DNA of 64,000 nt, from contig JAWKTV010000016.1 in NCBI GenBank assembly GCA_041398905.1, positions 1-64,000 on the forward strand, in the 5' to 3' direction. The translations under genes and the position numbers were made by a program. The stretch comes from JAWKTV01 sp041398905 (GTDB lineage: Bacteria; Planctomycetota; Planctomycetia; Planctomycetales; Planctomycetaceae). The notes under the pieces are model-generated. The model was not told the origin of the DNA and searched no databases. It saw only the letters and a program-made list of their open reading frames with translations. This document shows positions 38,926-47,504 of the stretch, piece after piece (position 1 is the stretch's first letter; the number at the start of each line of letters is the position of its first letter).

Positions 38926-39368
38926 GGCGATCTCCTCACAACCATCATGGCGTGGAATACGGCGTCTCCTGTGGCGGAGCAACGCCGGGCGTCGTGCCAG
39001 AACATGAGAGTTAGTCCTGACTTATAGCACCGTCCGTCCTGTATCCTGCGGACGAATCCAACCCGCGTCCAAGCTGTGCGGGTGACGGCACGACGTGTCA
39101 CACCTTTGTTATCGTCCACCAGCGGCCGACCAGTCGAGCAAACTCGGGCCAACACCGAAAACAGTCCGAACCGAAAACGACAAAGCCCGGCCCAACTGGT
39201 GGGACCGGGACTCTGTGCGCAATGTGTGTCAATCCTGTCCGCGGCGACAACGCGCCGTTTGCAAGTCGCGTGACGGCATCACAGCGCCCGCAACCTGCGA
39301 CGGCACCACGGACATAAGAAACGAGAGACGACGGGAGATGGGGATCTCTCAGTCCTTGCCGAGGGCCG
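38926..39368. other. csrA-flgM spacer
   Basis: Noncoding spacer of about 440 bases on the minus-strand path from csrA to flgM. It contains a terminator-like hairpin (39175-39209). No gene is supported. Confidence 0.4.
39175..39209 (-). terminator. Terminator downstream of csrA
   Basis: On the minus strand CCCGG-t-CCC pairs with GGG-CCGGG (39209-39186) around a short loop. CTTTGTCGTTTTC follows. The T-rich tail supports rho-independent termination between csrA and flgM. Confidence 0.6.
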
Positions 39369-39611
39369 CTACTTCGCGTTGGCGGGGGCGGTCCAGGTCG
39401 TCTCGGCACGGGCCTGAGTGCCCCAGCCCGGCTCAGAGACCGGAGGCGTGGCTCCGCGGACCTGCTCGGCGATCTCGCCCCGCACGATGCGCCGCGAACG
39501 CGGCGCATCCAGGGCCACTTTCACCCGGTTCCCTTCAATCGCGGAAACCGTGATGGTGACGTCGCCATCGATCACGATCGACTCTCCGAGTTTGCGAGTC
39601 AGTACCAGCAT
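39369..39611 (-). CDS. csrA: CsrA carbon storage regulator
   Basis: 80 residues. MLVLTRKLGESIVID is the canonical N-terminus with the RNA-contact residues L4 and R6. VKVALDAPRSRRIVRGEIAE is the core C-terminal half, including the RNA-binding Arg region. It binds GGA motifs in mRNA leaders to control translation, including flagellin in many bacteria. The C-terminal ~25 residues (PVSEPGWGTQARAETTW) extend beyond the usual fold. GGGAGG precedes the ATG. Confidence 0.95.
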   Translation of the reverse strand: MLVLTRKLGESIVIDGDVTITVSAIEGNRVKVALDAPRSRRIVRGEIAEQVRGATPPVSEPGWGTQARAETTWTAPANAK

Positions 39612-40000
39612 GTGAGCCTCCCTGTCCTGTCAGCGTGATGTGTTGGTGTCTGCACGGGCGTATATGCGTGTACGGATGTTAGAGTGTCGTAGGTGTCTCG
39701 GCAAGAGCAGTTTCTTGCAGTCATGCAGGCAATTTTTCCTGCGATCCGTCAGCCGGGCCGGCTGCTATTCAGTTCGGTGAGGTACACCTCGCGGCCAGCA
39801 GGCTGGGGTAAGCGATGCGGGCCTCAATGGTTCCCGCACAGCCGGTCGGGGTCGAGTCCGCTCCCAGCATGAGACACCGGCAGGCACACGAGGTTCGCCC
39901 GGTGACGCGATCGCGATTCGGCAGCCCGCTCGATTGACGGGTCAGCGACGCGCGGCCATCGTCTGTCGGTACCTCAACATCAATCACGGGAGCAGCGGCG
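39612..40000. other. Spacer before the aminotransferase
   Basis: Divergent spacer of 389 bases between csrA and the class V aminotransferase. A 72-codon minus frame occurs at 39769-39987 without family resemblance. No repeat or terminator was seen. Confidence 0.4.
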
Positions 40001-41176
40001 ATGCCGACGGAATTGTCACAGCACTGGAGGCTTCAACCGGGCGTCACCTTTCTCAATCACGGTTCGTTCGGACCCTCACCGATCGTCGTCTGCCGTGAAC
40101 GCGAAGCCTGGTCGGCGGAGTTGGAACGTGAGCCGATGGACTTCTTCGTGCGGCGTCTCGGGCCGGCCCTCGATGAAGCCTCGGCCACGGTCGCGTCGTT
40201 CTTCGGCACGTCCGCCCGCAACCTCGCCTTTGTGCCGAACGCGACCTGGGGCATGAACTGTGTGGCCGCGAGCGTCCCGCTTCAGCCAGGTGATGAGGTG
40301 CTGCTGACCGATCAGGAGTACGGGGCCGTCGTTCGCATCTGGGGGCAGCGCTGTGCGCAGGTCGGTGCCCGCACGACACTCGCCCGACTGCCGTCGCCGC
40401 CCGAATCCGCGGAGCAGTTCGTCAACGCGATTGTCGCCGCCATCACACCGAAGACCCGGCTGCTCATCGTCAGTCACGTCACCTCGCAAACCTCGACGGT
40501 CTTCCCCGTGTCCGCGATATGCCAGGCGGCGAAGGCGCGGGGCGTGCCGGTGTGCATCGATGGTCCGCATGCCCTCGCCATGCGGGATGTGAACCTCGAC
40601 CAGATCGGTTGCGACTACTACTGCGCCAGTGGGCATAAGTGGCTCAGCGGCCCGTTCGGCAGCGGATTCCTGTACGTCTCGCCGGCGAAGCAAGGTTCGT
40701 TGCGGCCCGCGATCGTCAGTTGGGGGAAGCGTCTTGATGACGCCCAAAGCAGTTGGCGGGACGAACTCCACTGGTTCGGCACCTCCGATCCGGCGCCGTT
40801 CCTCGCGCTGCCGGCGGCGATCGAGTTCCTGCGGGAGTACCGCCTCGAGAAGTTTCGCACCGAGACACATGACCTCGCACAGTACGCGCGCCAGCAGTTG
40901 ATCGAGCATGCCGACGCGGAACCAATCACCCCCGATTCGATCGACTGGTACGGTTCGATGGTGACGATGCGACTGCCGCGCGTCGTGCCGAGTGCAAGCT
41001 GGCCCGCCAGGCAGCACCCGCTGCAGATCGAAATGTGGGAGAGACACCGCATCGAAGCGCCGGTCATCCAGTGGAAGGACGCCGTGCATGTGCGGGTATC
41101 GTGTCACCTGTACAATGACACAGCCGATGTCGACCGGCTGGTTCAAGCGGTCCGGCAGTTTACCGTCGAGCAGTGA
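40001..41176 (+). CDS. Class V PLP-dependent aminotransferase (isopenicillin N epimerase-like)
   Basis: 391 residues, intact. Fold-type I enzyme with TFLNHGSFGPSP at the N-terminus, FVPNATWGMN (phosphate-side loop), LIVSHVTSQTSTVFPV, VCIDGPHALAM (Asp contacting the pyridine N) and the Schiff-base lysine in YYCASGHKWLSGPFGSGFLY (near residue 212). The C-terminal HVRVSCHLYNDTADVDRLV is typical of CefD/cysteine-desulfurase-like members. The true substrate is unknown. The next gene, ygfZ, takes part in Fe-S metabolism, but the link is only proximity. Confidence 0.9.
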   Translation: MPTELSQHWRLQPGVTFLNHGSFGPSPIVVCREREAWSAELEREPMDFFVRRLGPALDEASATVASFFGTSARNLAFVPNATWGMNCVAASVPLQPGDEVLLTDQEYGAVVRIWGQRCAQVGARTTLARLPSPPESAEQFVNAIVAAITPKTRLLIVSHVTSQTSTVFPVSAICQAAKARGVPVCIDGPHALAMRDVNLDQIGCDYYCASGHKWLSGPFGSGFLYVSPAKQGSLRPAIVSWGKRLDDAQSSWRDELHWFGTSDPAPFLALPAAIEFLREYRLEKFRTETHDLAQYARQQLIEHADAEPITPDSIDWYGSMVTMRLPRVVPSASWPARQHPLQIEMWERHRIEAPVIQWKDAVHVRVSCHLYNDTADVDRLVQAVRQFTVEQ

Positions 41177-41272
41177 CGTTGAACGGTGCCTGCGCCCGCT
41201 GGACATCCCGATCAACACGTCTCAGCGCCCACAGCGAACAACGCCGGCGGCGATCACCGCGAGAGGCACACG

Positions 41273-42299
41273 ATGCGAACAGACTCTCACTCTCCCGATG
41301 CCATGTCACGCCTGGTTCTTCAAAGTCAGACGATGAACTGCCCCTCACGGGCCGCGCAGTTCGCGGCACTCCGTCGGTCAGCCGTCCTGGTCGACCTGAC
41401 CGACCGCGAGCAACTGCAGCTACTGGGGGCCGACCGCGCCACGTTTCTGCACAACTTCTGTACCCAGGAAATCAAGCGGCTGCCGATTGGGAGCGGAGCA
41501 GAAGCGTTCATCACGAACATCAAGGGCCGGATCGTCGGTCACGTCCTCGTGTTTGCCGGCGCAGACGCCCTTTGGCTCGACACTCCGGCCGACACCGCCG
41601 CCGCGCTCGTCGCCCACCTGGACCGTTACATCATCACCGAAGATGTCACGATCGAGAACTGGTCCGAGCGGTGGGGGGAGTTCGCGGTCGTCGGCTCGGG
41701 AGCGGCGGAGGTTGTCGAGCGGCTGCTGCCGGGCAGCGGTGCGTTCGCACCTTTTCAGCACGGATCGGACGGTGTTGTCGCGGTCCGCAGATTCAGTTTC
41801 ACGGATGACCCGGGCTGGCTGGTGGGGCGCGGCACGTGAGTCGCTCTCCGACTTGTGGCAACGCTGCATCGATGCCGGTGCGACGCCGATGGAGCGGGAA
41901 CCGTTCGCTGCCCTGCGGATCACGCATCGGTTCCCGGAATATGGTGTCGACCTCAGCGATGACAACCTCGCCCACGAAGCCGACCGCAAACAGCACGCGA
42001 TCAGCTTCACCAAGGGCTGCTATCTGGGACAGGAGCCGATCGCTCGGCTGGAGGCGATGGGCCACACGAACCGCGAGCTACGCGTGCTGCGGCTCGACAC
42101 GAACGCACTGCCACCGGCCGACGCGGCGGTGCGGAGTCAGTCGGGCGAAGCCGAAGTCGGCCGCATCACCTCCGCCGCGGTGCATCCTGAGGATGACCAT
42201 GTCGTCGCGTTCGGGCTGCTGCGGCGCGAGGTCGGCACCGGCGGTACCAGCTTGCTCGTCACCACGCCCGAAGGCGATGTGACCGCCGAGGTCGTCTGA
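41273..42299 (+). CDS. ygfZ: YgfZ/GcvT-like folate-dependent Fe-S protein (one frameshift)
   Basis: About 342 residues. The start MRTDSHSPDAMSRL at 41273 precedes the GcvT-like domain: LVDLTDREQLQLLGADRATF, TQEIKRLPIGSG and ITNIKGRIVGHVLVF. Near 41835 the frame shifts by one base and continues SLSDLWQRCIDAGATPM. The YgfZ signature KGCYLGQEPIARLEAMGH follows. C-terminal GRITSAAVHPEDDHVVAFGL completes the fold. YgfZ uses tetrahydrofolate to support Fe-S enzyme maturation. Confidence 0.9.
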
Positions 42300-42380
42300 C
42301 GGAGGGTGTCGACTGGCCAAACTCTGTCGACGCGGACTGCGACGCCATGCGGAACGCCAAGCATCGCCTGGGCAGTGGAC

Positions 42381-42815
42381 TTACTCGTCTGCCACAACTG
42401 CCGCGCGGCTGCGCGGCACCACAACTTTCAGCACGCTGGCGATCGAGACCACGATCCCGCCTAGAATCAGCAGGATCATCAGTGACCGCGCCATGTTCTG
42501 TCGCATCCCCTCGAACGCCGGTGACCGGCCGGTCAACACGGAAGCCAGGAAGAAGATCACGAACGCGATCAGGATTTTCACGCCCATCAGCGGGTGATAC
42601 AGCTTCTGTCCCTGCACCTGCGCGGCGACCATCAGGTAGTTGTAGAAGCCGGTCACCAGCAGCAGCAGGATGCCGAGCATCACCACCTTCTTCCAGCGGG
42701 CCTTGATCCGCTCCCGCAGGGCGTCATGCTCGGCCGCGGGAAGATCGCGGGCGGCTGGCAACAGCGCGGCCCAGGCGTAGAACGCGCCGCCGAGCAAAGC
42801 GATGGCGGCCCCCAC
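42381..42815 (-). CDS. Four-helix membrane protein, CopD-like
   Basis: At least 144 residues with four transmembrane helices: GAAIALLGGAFYAWAALL, VVMLGILLLLVTGFYNYLMV, LMGVKILIAFVIFFLASVL and LMILLILGGIVVSIASVLKV. The GTG at 42815 is the first in-frame start, but coding continues upstream (THGPATILAILFRILH), so the real start is probably further out, perhaps behind an indel. It is similar in style to CopD/DUF-type membrane proteins; no function can be assigned. Confidence 0.6.
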   Translation of the reverse strand: MGAAIALLGGAFYAWAALLPAARDLPAAEHDALRERIKARWKKVVMLGILLLLVTGFYNYLMVAAQVQGQKLYHPLMGVKILIAFVIFFLASVLTGRSPAFEGMRQNMARSLMILLILGGIVVSIASVLKVVVPRSRAAVVADE

Positions 42816-42925
42816 ATGCAGGATGCGGAACAGGATGGCGAGAATCGTCGCAGGTCCATGAGTCTCTTCGTGGATGATGTTCGGAGTAGGCAGGCAGGTG
42901 CGGCCGGGTGTGTGTGGTCGTGTCG

Positions 42926-43363
42926 TTACTCAGGCTGGACGGGCGGTGCGTCGGGATGAATCCAGTCAGTGCTGCCGTCGGGAAAATGTTCCTTCTTCCA
43001 GATCGGCACGACCTCCTTCAGCCGGTCGATCAGGTGTCGGCCCGCCTCAAACGCATCTTGACGATGCGCACTACTGACCGCCACCGCGACGCTGACCTCT
43101 CCCAGTTCCAACAGCCCGGTGCGATGCTGAACGCTGATTTTCGCGACCGGCCACCGGGCACGGGTCTCTCGCGCCAGTTCCCACAGCTTCGCCACGGCCA
43201 TGTCAGTGTAGGCGTCATACTCCATTCGCACAGTCTGCACGTCGCCGGTGAACTCGCGAACCGTTCCCAGAAACAGTACGACCGCGCCGGCGGCAGACGT
43301 ACGAACTTCATCCAGCACCCGCGCATGGTCGATCGGATCCGCGGACAGCCGTACCTGGTCCAT
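42926..43363 (-). CDS. moaE: MoaE, molybdopterin synthase catalytic subunit
   Basis: About 146 residues from Met 43363 (MDQVRLSADPIDHARVLDEV). The MoaE fold has GAVVLFLGTVREFTGD, MEYDAYTDMAVAKL, VQHRTGLLELGEVSVAVAVS and the catalytic Lys region VPIWKKEHFPDGS, with HP residues at the end. It inserts sulfur into precursor Z with thiocarboxylated MoaD. No moaD is visible beside it. The frame extends to 43477, but that part lacks homology. Confidence 0.92.
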   Translation of the reverse strand: MDQVRLSADPIDHARVLDEVRTSAAGAVVLFLGTVREFTGDVQTVRMEYDAYTDMAVAKLWELARETRARWPVAKISVQHRTGLLELGEVSVAVAVSSAHRQDAFEAGRHLIDRLKEVVPIWKKEHFPDGSTDWIHPDAPPVQPE

Positions 43364-43807
43364 CGCAACACTCACTCGCTTTCTCCTGCAACGAACAACC
43401 CGCGGCACCGCCCGTGACTCGCGCAGCTTCAGCGTGGAAGATGGCCGGCCAACGGTGAACATTAGCAGCCGCTTCATAGGAGATCATGCCCGCAGGCCAC
43501 AAGGCAGCGACAGGCAGCGACGCTCCCGCCTTACAGACGGCGGCCAGGTTCCCGCAGCGACTCAGCACCATCCGAAGCCGGGAGTACGAGACCTCGTCGG
43601 GCTGTGCGGGTTCAACGCTGCGCAGCACTGACAGGCTCAGCACGGTGGCAGATACGGCGCCGCGATGAGCGCGAAAGCGTGTCGCCGCGACACATGCACT
43701 GCGACGAAAGGAACGAGCTGCGCGAGCCCGACACGCGAGTCAATCGCGGCGGTTCACTGTCCTGCGACGCAGCCGATCGATCGACGATCAACCAGAGTGA
43801 CGGCAGG
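43364..43807. other. Spacer between cysE and moaE
   Basis: 444 bases with no supported gene on either strand. A small direct repeat GGCAGCGACAGGCAGCGAC occurs near 43503. moaD, which might be expected here, was not found. Confidence 0.4.
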
Positions 43808-44744
43808 TCACGAGGCCTCACGGAACCGCAGCGAAGGCTTGTCGATGGTGACGACGGTGTTGGGCGGGATGCTCTTCGTCAGCGAGACGCTGGCACCGAT
43901 CACCGAGTGATGGCCAACGATGGTGTCGCCCCCCAGGACGGTCGCATTGGCGTAGATCACGACCCCTTCCTCAATGGTGGGGTGTCGTTTGGTCCCGCGA
44001 ACAAGGTTCCCCTCGCCATCCTTGGGAAAGCTTAGCGCACCGAGCGTGACACCCTGATACACCTTGACGTTGGCTTCGATCTCGGTCGTTTCGCCAATGA
44101 CGACGCCGGTGCCGTGATCGATGAAGAACGACGGCCCGATGCGGGCGCCCGGGTGGATGTCGATACCGGTTTGCCCGTGCGACCACTCAGACATGATGCG
44201 TGGGATGAGCGGCACCTGCTGCTGATAGAGCTGATGGGCGATGCGGTGCACGGTGATCGCTTCGAGTCCGGGGTAGCAGAAAATGATCTCGTCGGGACCG
44301 ATCGACGCGGGGTCACCATCGAACGCCGCCTGCACGTCATGCGCGAGCATCCGCCGGATTTCCGGGAGCGACTCGAGCATCTGGATGGCGTTCTCCTGTC
44401 CGAGCCGCCTCGAAGTCGATGATCTTTTCCCTTGAGCAGGTGTCCTCGCCACGGACATCGGCCGCCCACCGCAGCGACCGGGCGATCTGCGTGGTCAGCC
44501 GGTCGTGCAGACTGTCGATCAGGTCGCCCACGTAGTAGGCGACGTTCCCGAGGTGGAGGTTTTGCCGCCGCCGGTATCCGGGGTACAGCACCTCTTTGAT
44601 GTCATTGACGATCGAGATGACTTCCTGGGCGTTCGGCAGCGGACAGTGCCCAAGGTGGTTGATGGTGCCGATCTCCTCGTAACTGTCGACGATGCGATCG
44701 GTGAGATCGCTGAGCGCTTCTTTTTTGCGGAAATCAGTGGCCAT
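43808..44744 (-). CDS. cysE: Serine O-acetyltransferase (CysE/EpsC-like), one frameshift
   Basis: About 312 residues from Met 44744 (MATDFRKKEALSDLTDRIVD). The N-terminal helical domain includes NDIKEVLYPGYRRRQNLHLG. Near 44410 one or two bases are missing (IIDFEA..LGQENAIQML). The catalytic half has DPASIGPDEIIFCYPGLEAI, SEWSHGQTGIDIHPGARIGP, FFIDHGTGVVIGETTEI (catalytic His/Asp) and left-handed beta-helix hexapeptides ending NTVVTIDKPSLRFREAS. It makes O-acetylserine for cysteine synthesis. The long N-terminal domain resembles the EpsC-like subgroup. Confidence 0.9.
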
Positions 44745-45119
44745 GGCGGTCGCCTGTGGACGGACGTTGAGCAGGGAGGTGGCACGGCCAGCACGCCGTG
44801 AAACGACGATGGAGCGATCCGGCCTCACGCCGGAGCGTTACAGCCGCAGCCATCGGTAAGCCGCCATCGCCGCAGGTCGGCTGGCCGGTGATTGAAGCAA
44901 GCAGGCATGGTCGACGCAACCTGTGGTACTCCGCAGTCCGCGCATCGATTCTAGGTGCGGGTACTGGGCATTCAAGCATGGATGGGATCGACCAGCCGAT
45001 TATCGCGGGTTGATCGTTTGTGCGGCTTCTGCGTCCAGTGCGGCCTTTTCATCCTGAAGGCCCCGTACAGATTAACAGCCTGCCGGGGCGAACACCCCTT
45101 CTCCGCACGCTCCCACCTG
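44745..45119. other. Spacer upstream of cysE
   Basis: 375 bases without a supported gene. It should contain the cysE promoter. No convincing motif was identified apart from the adjacent terminator. Confidence 0.4.
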
Positions 45120-45163
45120 AAAAAACGCAGGACCCGGTTACCCTTGCGGGCGACCGGGTCCTG
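45120..45163 (-). terminator. Strong rho-independent terminator
   Basis: On the minus strand CAGGACCCGGT (45163-45153) pairs perfectly with ACCGGGTCCTG (45138-45128). CG and then six T follow (45125-45120). It should end transcription of the small minus-strand unit at 45193-45543. Confidence 0.85.
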
Positions 45164-45192
45164 CTGGGCTCGCAGTGAATCACAAGTGATCC

Positions 45193-45282
45193 CTACGAGG
45201 AGATGGCTGTCCGGGCGACAGCCCGCCGGCTGCACTCAGACGGCGCCACCTCGATGTTGGCTACTACAGTCACTTTGCACAG
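45193..45282 (-). CDS. Candidate 29-residue small protein gene (or structured small RNA)
   Basis: AGAAAGGAGGTG upstream is a 12-nt perfect complement of the 16S rRNA 3' end. Five bases after GGAGG comes CTG (45282-45280), opening a 29-codon frame: CKVTVVANIEVAPSECSRRA, then VARTAISS and TAG. CTG is an unusual start; GTG at 45280 gives only a 14-codon frame. An internal hairpin GGCTGTC/GACAGCC (45205-45223) and the terminator at 45120-45163 follow. No family is recognised. It could be a microprotein, a leader peptide or an sRNA. Confidence 0.4.
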   Translation of the reverse strand: MCKVTVVANIEVAPSECSRRAVARTAISS

Positions 45283-45318
45283 GACCACCTCCTTTCTGAA
45301 TCGAGTTCCCCGCGGCCA

Positions 45319-45543
45319 TCAGCTCGCCAGATCTGCGGCAACATCGGGCTTCAGTCCATCACGCTGCGTTTGCGTGACACGGTTGACGAATTCTTGCCAT
45401 TCGGCCGAATTCGGCAAGATCAATTCGTCAGCTTTTCGACACTCCGAACCGGGTGCAGGTTCGCTTCGAAATTCCCGAGTTGACCGAGAACGAAAACAAG
45501 GGGGGAATCCGGTCGGCGGGGTAGCCCGTAGCCCGGGCGGCAC
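45319..45543 (-). CDS. Small hypothetical protein, possibly frameshifted
   Basis: The 3' part ECRKADELILPNSAEWQEFV, then NRVTQTQRDGLKPDVAADLAS, looks protein-like and ends just before the extended Shine-Dalgarno of the 45193-45282 unit. The upstream part (Arg/Pro-rich) is less convincing. A neighbouring frame starting MSRCEEIRVILAGC at 45631 may hold the true N-terminus. No family is recognised. Confidence 0.35.
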   Translation of the reverse strand: MPPGLRATPPTGFPPCFRSRSTREFRSEPAPGSECRKADELILPNSAEWQEFVNRVTQTQRDGLKPDVAADLAS

Positions 45544-45633
45544 GTATTGTTTCCATCGTGGTTGTCCGGCAACCCGCGAAGCGTGAACCGCAACCCGCCA
45601 AAATCACTCGTATCTCTTCACATCGGCTCACTC

Positions 45634-46308
45634 ATGCCTGACCGTTTCGATGACGACTGGTCGCCAGACGGATCATCCTGGGAGCCAACCGAGTATCCGC
45701 GCGAGTTCTACTCGGAGTATCACGAAGCTCCGTTTCCGCGGTGCGTCGATTGCGACCGCGACTTGCCGGGCAGCGATGAAGTCTACTCGGTGATCAAGTC
45801 GTATGTGGCCGGGGAGACGGTGTTCGAGATGGCGATTTGCGCCGATTGCTCCATGCGGCTGGCGGAAAGTTACTCGGCCAAGTCGCGGCAGGCGTTCGAG
45901 GCGCGCATCCGCGACTGGAAGGAACGACAGGCGGCGGCCCGCGCCGCCACTGACAACGAGAATGCGCCCAATCGCGAACCCGTCGACGCCGACTGGTCGC
46001 CCGCCGACACACTCCGGCTGGAGGCAGGGGCGGTTGAGAATCTGAAACGGTGCGCCGGCTGTGGACGATCGCGGGAGGAGTGCCACCGTTACGCCATCAT
46101 CGGCGCGTTCTGGGGCGACCGGCTGGTGAGTGCCCCGGCTGCCCACGTGCACCTGCCGCTGCTCGTCTGCGACCACTGCAACTCGCAGGCATCCGAGAAC
46201 ATCTCGCAGCAGACACGCGACACGTGGGACCGCTTCGTCGAATCGCACTTTGATGGCCCGCCAGGCATCGAACTCGACATGCCCAAAGTCGACCCGGTGA
46301 TGCTCTAA
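45634..46308 (+). CDS. Hypothetical protein with paired CxxC motifs
   Basis: 224 residues from Met 45634 (the frame opens earlier, but MPDRFDDDWSPDG is the likely start). The acidic N-terminus is followed by CVDCDRDLPG (~37-46) with a partner CADC (~69-72), and by CAGCGRSREEC (~142-152) with a partner CDHC (~180-183). These give two probable zinc-ribbon-like treble sites. No family name is recognised. It may be a cytosolic metal-binding regulator. Confidence 0.75.
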   Translation: MPDRFDDDWSPDGSSWEPTEYPREFYSEYHEAPFPRCVDCDRDLPGSDEVYSVIKSYVAGETVFEMAICADCSMRLAESYSAKSRQAFEARIRDWKERQAAARAATDNENAPNREPVDADWSPADTLRLEAGAVENLKRCAGCGRSREECHRYAIIGAFWGDRLVSAPAAHVHLPLLVCDHCNSQASENISQQTRDTWDRFVESHFDGPPGIELDMPKVDPVML

Positions 46309-46480
46309 CGTACCAGGAATGGCGGCGGGACTCGCGCGGGAACCTCCTCGCGATCACGTGCGGACGACGATAGCGGCCATTCGCGAAGCGCCGCGCGGCT
46401 CACGTGGTGGCATCGTCCGGGCAGTTCGACCACAATTGGAAACAGCTTCGTTCTGTTCCCATGGTCCGGAGGGTCCATTG

Positions 46481-47407
46481 ATGTCGCAGCACTTCTCTCG
46501 TCGTCGGTTCCTGGCGTCAACGGCCGTCGCCGCAGCCGGGCTCGCATCCGGACTCCGCCCCGGATTCGCTGCGGAGCCCCCGGCGCGGAATGGCCGACAC
46601 CACTTCAAGCTGTCGCTGGCGGCTTACTCGTTCAATAAGCTGCTGCCGCGAGGCTGGCCGAAGCCCGGAAAGTCCGAAGCCGCGATGCAGCTTTCCGATG
46701 TCGTCGACCTGGCGGCCGAGTGGAACCTCGATGGGGTCGAACTGACCAGCTACTACTTTCCCAATCCCGTCTCACCGGAGTATCTGCGGGCGATTCAGGC
46801 CCAGTGCTTCCGGCTCGGACTGGATATCTCGGGGACGGCGATCGGCAACGATTTTTGCCTGGTGGATGGGCCGGCCCGCGAGTTTGAACTCGAAATGACG
46901 CGGCAGTGGATCGATCACGCCGCAAGCATCGGGGCTCCGGTGATTCGCATCTTCGCCGGCAAAGTCCCCAATGGCGACACGGAAGCGGCCGCGCTCGATC
47001 GCTGCGTCGTCGGCATCAATGAATCGCTGAAGTACGCCGCCGAAAAAGGGGTCGCCCTCGCGATCGAGAACCACGGCGGTATCACCTCGACCCCGGAACA
47101 GCTCCTCAGCATCGTTCGTCGCGTCGATCCCTCGCCGTGGTTCGGCATTAACTTCGACAGCGGGAACTTCCGCACCGAAGACCCGTATGGCGACCTCGAG
47201 AAGATCGCCCCCTACGCGATCAATGCACAGATCAAGGTCGCCATCGCGCCGAATGGTCAGAAGGAGCAAGCCGACCTCGCTCGCATCGTCGGCATCCTCA
47301 AGGCGGCCAACTACCGCGGCTACATCGCTCTGGAGTACGAAGAGAACGAAGACCCCAAGACGGTCATCCCTCGCTACCTGGACGAACTGCGCAGCCTGCT
47401 GGCCTGA
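46481..47407 (+). CDS. Tat-exported sugar phosphate isomerase/epimerase-like TIM barrel
   Basis: 308 residues. MSQHFSRRRFLASTAVAAAG is a twin-arginine signal. The mature part is an AP-endonuclease-2/xylose-isomerase-like TIM barrel: LSLAAYSFNKLL, WNLDGVELTSYYF, APVIRIFAGKVP, VALAIENHGG (metal-ligand Glu), WFGINFDSGNF (Asp), NAQIKVAI and GYIALEYEENED (Glu). Planctomycetes have many exported members presumed to act on sugars from complex glycans. The start is chosen at the Tat motif; the frame is open upstream without homology. Confidence 0.9.
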   Translation: MSQHFSRRRFLASTAVAAAGLASGLRPGFAAEPPARNGRHHFKLSLAAYSFNKLLPRGWPKPGKSEAAMQLSDVVDLAAEWNLDGVELTSYYFPNPVSPEYLRAIQAQCFRLGLDISGTAIGNDFCLVDGPAREFELEMTRQWIDHAASIGAPVIRIFAGKVPNGDTEAAALDRCVVGINESLKYAAEKGVALAIENHGGITSTPEQLLSIVRRVDPSPWFGINFDSGNFRTEDPYGDLEKIAPYAINAQIKVAIAPNGQKEQADLARIVGILKAANYRGYIALEYEENEDPKTVIPRYLDELRSLLA

Positions 47408-47504
47408 GCCAGGTCGATCGTGTCGGCGGATCCCCCGGTCAATGGGTGGCTGACCGCTCCCTACGAGTTCCCGCGTTATCCTCCGCTTCACGGTGTGACG
47501 ACCG

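Noticed and set aside
45270..45300. Plus-strand ACCACCTCCTTTCT as the 3' end of a 16S rRNA gene
   Set aside because: No 16S sequence precedes it; it is the complement of an extended Shine-Dalgarno on the minus strand.
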